Positions 32,624 to 33,873 of a DNA stretch of 33,873 nucleotides are shown in pieces (positions within the stretch are counted from its first letter, which is position 1; each line of letters opens with the position of its first letter). The notes under the pieces were generated by a model. The model saw only the letters and a program-made list of their open reading frames with translations, ran no database searches and was not told the origin of the DNA. The position numbers and the translations under genes are program-made. This stretch comes from Comamonadaceae bacterium (lineage in GTDB: Bacteria > Pseudomonadota > Gammaproteobacteria > Burkholderiales > Burkholderiaceae_C), in NCBI GenBank assembly GCA_947448885.1, contig CANFPJ010000016.1:1-33873 (forward strand), written 5' to 3'.

Positions 32624-33571
32624 ATGAACGCCCAGACCCAAGCCCCCCACATCATCGTCACCGAAGTCGGCACGCGCGATGGCTTTCAAGCCGAACCCGA
32701 CTTCATCCCCACCGAGCGCAAAGTGGAAGTCATCAATGGCTTGATAGACGCGGGTGTGCAAAGCTTTGAAACCACGTCGTTTGTGTCGCCCCGGGCCGTG
32801 CCCCAAATGGCCGATGCCATGCAGGTGATGGCACAAGTGCGGCGCAAGCCCGGTGTGCGCTTGACTGGCTTGGTGCCCAATGCCCGAGGGGCCGAGCGCG
32901 CTGCCGCCGCCCGAGTGGACATGATGGCCTGCTTTGTCTCCGCCTCTGAAACCCATTGCCAAGCCAATTTGAACAAGTCCAAAGCCGATGCCTTGGCCGA
33001 TGTGCACGAATTCACCCCCATTGCACGCCAGTTCAACATCCCTGTGCGCGGTGCCGTGGCCACCGCTTTTGGCTGTCCTTTTGAGGGCGAGGTCGCCACG
33101 CAAAGCGTCCTCGACGTGATCGCCTCCTACCACGCAGCGGGCATTCGGCACGTTTCCTTGGGCGACACCACCGGCATGGCCACACCGCCTGTGGTGCGCC
33201 GCACGGTCAAAGCCATTCAACAGCAGTTCCCCGATGTGCTGATCGCCCTGCACTTTCACAACACCCGCGGCATTGGCTTGGCCAATGTGATGGCTGGCCT
33301 GGACCTGGGCGTGGTGGAGTACGAATCCTCCATTGGTGGCCTGGGCGGTTGCCCATTTGCCCCCGGTGCGACGGGCAATATCTGCACGGAAGACTTGGTT
33401 TATTTGCTGCACGAATCTGGCTTTCACACCGGCATCGACTTGGAAGCGGTCGCCGCAGTGGCGCGGTCGGTGCAAGACTGGATGGGCAAACCCTTGCCAG
33501 GACAGTACATGAAATCCGGCCCCCGCTTGAAACAATCCGACCTGTCCTCGGTGCGCCGCGCCGTCGGATAA
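32624..33571 (+). CDS. HMG-CoA lyase-family enzyme
   Basis: A 315-residue TIM-barrel lyase of the DRE-TIM metallolyase family, which cleaves 3-hydroxy-3-methylglutaryl-CoA to acetoacetate and acetyl-CoA. EVGTRDGFQ (14-22) gives the Arg-Asp pair; LHFHNTRG has His210 and His212 as metal ligands; GGLGGCPFAPGATGN holds the catalytic Cys243 and the signature loop. The classic EVGPRDGLQ has Thr for Pro and Phe for Leu here, so a related 3-hydroxyacyl-CoA (for example citramalyl- or dimethylmalyl-type) cannot be excluded. The ATG at 32624 is chosen because residues from there match the family start. Confidence 0.92.
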   Translation: MNAQTQAPHIIVTEVGTRDGFQAEPDFIPTERKVEVINGLIDAGVQSFETTSFVSPRAVPQMADAMQVMAQVRRKPGVRLTGLVPNARGAERAAAARVDMMACFVSASETHCQANLNKSKADALADVHEFTPIARQFNIPVRGAVATAFGCPFEGEVATQSVLDVIASYHAAGIRHVSLGDTTGMATPPVVRRTVKAIQQQFPDVLIALHFHNTRGIGLANVMAGLDLGVVEYESSIGGLGGCPFAPGATGNICTEDLVYLLHESGFHTGIDLEAVAAVARSVQDWMGKPLPGQYMKSGPRLKQSDLSSVRRAVG

Positions 33572-33577
33572 AACGAG

Positions 33578-33601
33578 GGGTCGCCCTGGGTGGACCCATT
33601 T
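33578..33601 (+). terminator. Weak terminator candidate after the lyase gene
   Basis: GGGTC (33578-33582) pairs with GACCC (33593-33597) across a 10-base loop and is followed by ATTTTCC. The stem is short and the T run is only four, so this is a weak call. Confidence 0.3.
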
Positions 33602-33666
33602 TCCTGAATTGAGGCTCGGGCTGAGCGCACGGGTATTCACGTACGACCCTGGAGAAGAATCTCCAT

Positions 33667-33786
33667 ATGATGAGTCCACCATGGGTTTGCGCACCCTGCT
33701 TGCGCCCTTTCGAGACGGCATGGTTTGAGTCCCTGGGCATGGAAGTCAGCCGTCAGTTGTTGGCGCAAGAAGCGGTGGTGTGCTGA
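33667..33786 (+). CDS. Possible 39-residue small protein
   Basis: The frame from ATG at 33667 to TGA at 33784-33786 gives a 39-residue peptide with a CAPC motif near residue 8 (WVCAPCLRPFETAWFESLG) and a terminal Cys. About 70% of its third codon positions are G or C, as in neighbouring genes. GGAGA (33652-33656) could be a distant ribosome-binding site, but it pairs with TCTCC (33661-33665) in a hairpin directly before the start. I do not recognise the product; it may be a remnant or chance. Confidence 0.25.
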   Translation: MMSPPWVCAPCLRPFETAWFESLGMEVSRQLLAQEAVVC

Positions 33787-33829
33787 TCCACCAAGCAATG
33801 ACCTTTTCAACCCACATGAGGAGACAAGC

Positions 33830-33873
33830 ATGAAAAGAACCTGGATTTCATCCATCGCACTGGCCGCCTTGGC
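33830..33873 (+). CDS. Start of an exported protein gene, cut by the window edge
   Basis: ATG at 33830 with AGGAG eight bases upstream gives MKRTWISSIALAALA before the window ends. The two N-terminal basic residues and the hydrophobic run are those of a signal peptide. Given the neighbours it could be another periplasmic binding protein, but only 14 full codons are visible, so the family is unknown. Confidence 0.6.
   Translation, partial: MKRTWISSIALAAL

Noticed and set aside
32615-33721. 368-codon open frame on the minus strand
   Set aside because: Antisense to the full HMG-CoA-lyase-family gene, whose metal and Cys motifs are intact.

Overview
The window looks like a chromosomal segment of a betaproteobacterium of the order Burkholderiales, most likely family Comamonadaceae (Limnohabitans/Rhodoferax-like). 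The reasons are the moderately high GC content with heavy TTG-leucine use, the msrPQ - cytochrome c4 - engB and lpxL-type pair - metK arrangements, and the large number of Bug/TctC-family solute-binding proteins. The genus call is inference; no 16S gene is present.

Layout. Positions 1-366 are non-coding and hold two imperfect copies of a ~145-bp, GC-rich, hairpin-forming repeat. Positions 367-7,646 are housekeeping: periplasmic methionine-sulfoxide repair (msrP-msrQ, minus strand), a dihaem cytochrome c4, the ribosome-assembly GTPase engB, an epoxide-hydrolase-like alpha/beta hydrolase, two LpxL/HtrB-type acyltransferases, and metK with a possibly structured leader and a clear terminator. Positions 7,674-10,093 hold a LysR regulator divergent from a small membrane protein and an NmrA-like NAD(P)-binding protein.

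The accessory heart is 10,105-23,010: eleven codirectional minus-strand genes with short gaps or overlaps. Read from the promoter side they are an AtzA/TrzN-like amidohydrolase, a Liv-type ABC importer (livK, livH, fused livM-livG, livF), a two-domain extradiol dioxygenase with all metal and catalytic residues, a Tat-exported amidohydrolase_2 protein, a lipoprotein NMT1/SsuA-type binding protein, a Bug protein, an NTF2/SnoaL-like protein, an SMP-30/gluconolactonase and a second Bug protein. This looks like an uptake-plus-catabolism operon for an unidentified aromatic or N-heterocyclic compound. A divergent plus-strand unit (23,114-24,700) carries a second NTF2-like/Bug pair that is visibly paralogous to the pair inside the operon.

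Positions 24,872-28,556 hold an exported UPF0173-type metallo-beta-lactamase-fold hydrolase, another Bug protein, a c-type cytochrome fused to a BON domain and a Tat-exported alpha/beta hydrolase. Then come an orphan family-3 binding protein and queC. Positions 30,439-33,571 form a compact Bug - CaiB-type CoA-transferase - HMG-CoA-lyase-family operon, which suggests uptake, CoA activation and cleavage of a 3-hydroxy-acid. The window ends at the first 14 codons of another exported protein (33,830 onward), preceded by a 258-bp gap with a possible 39-codon ORF.

In all, eight periplasmic binding proteins (five of them Bug) lie within about 21 kb, and only one has its own membrane transporter here. 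I found no tRNA, rRNA, CRISPR array, phage gene or intact insertion sequence.
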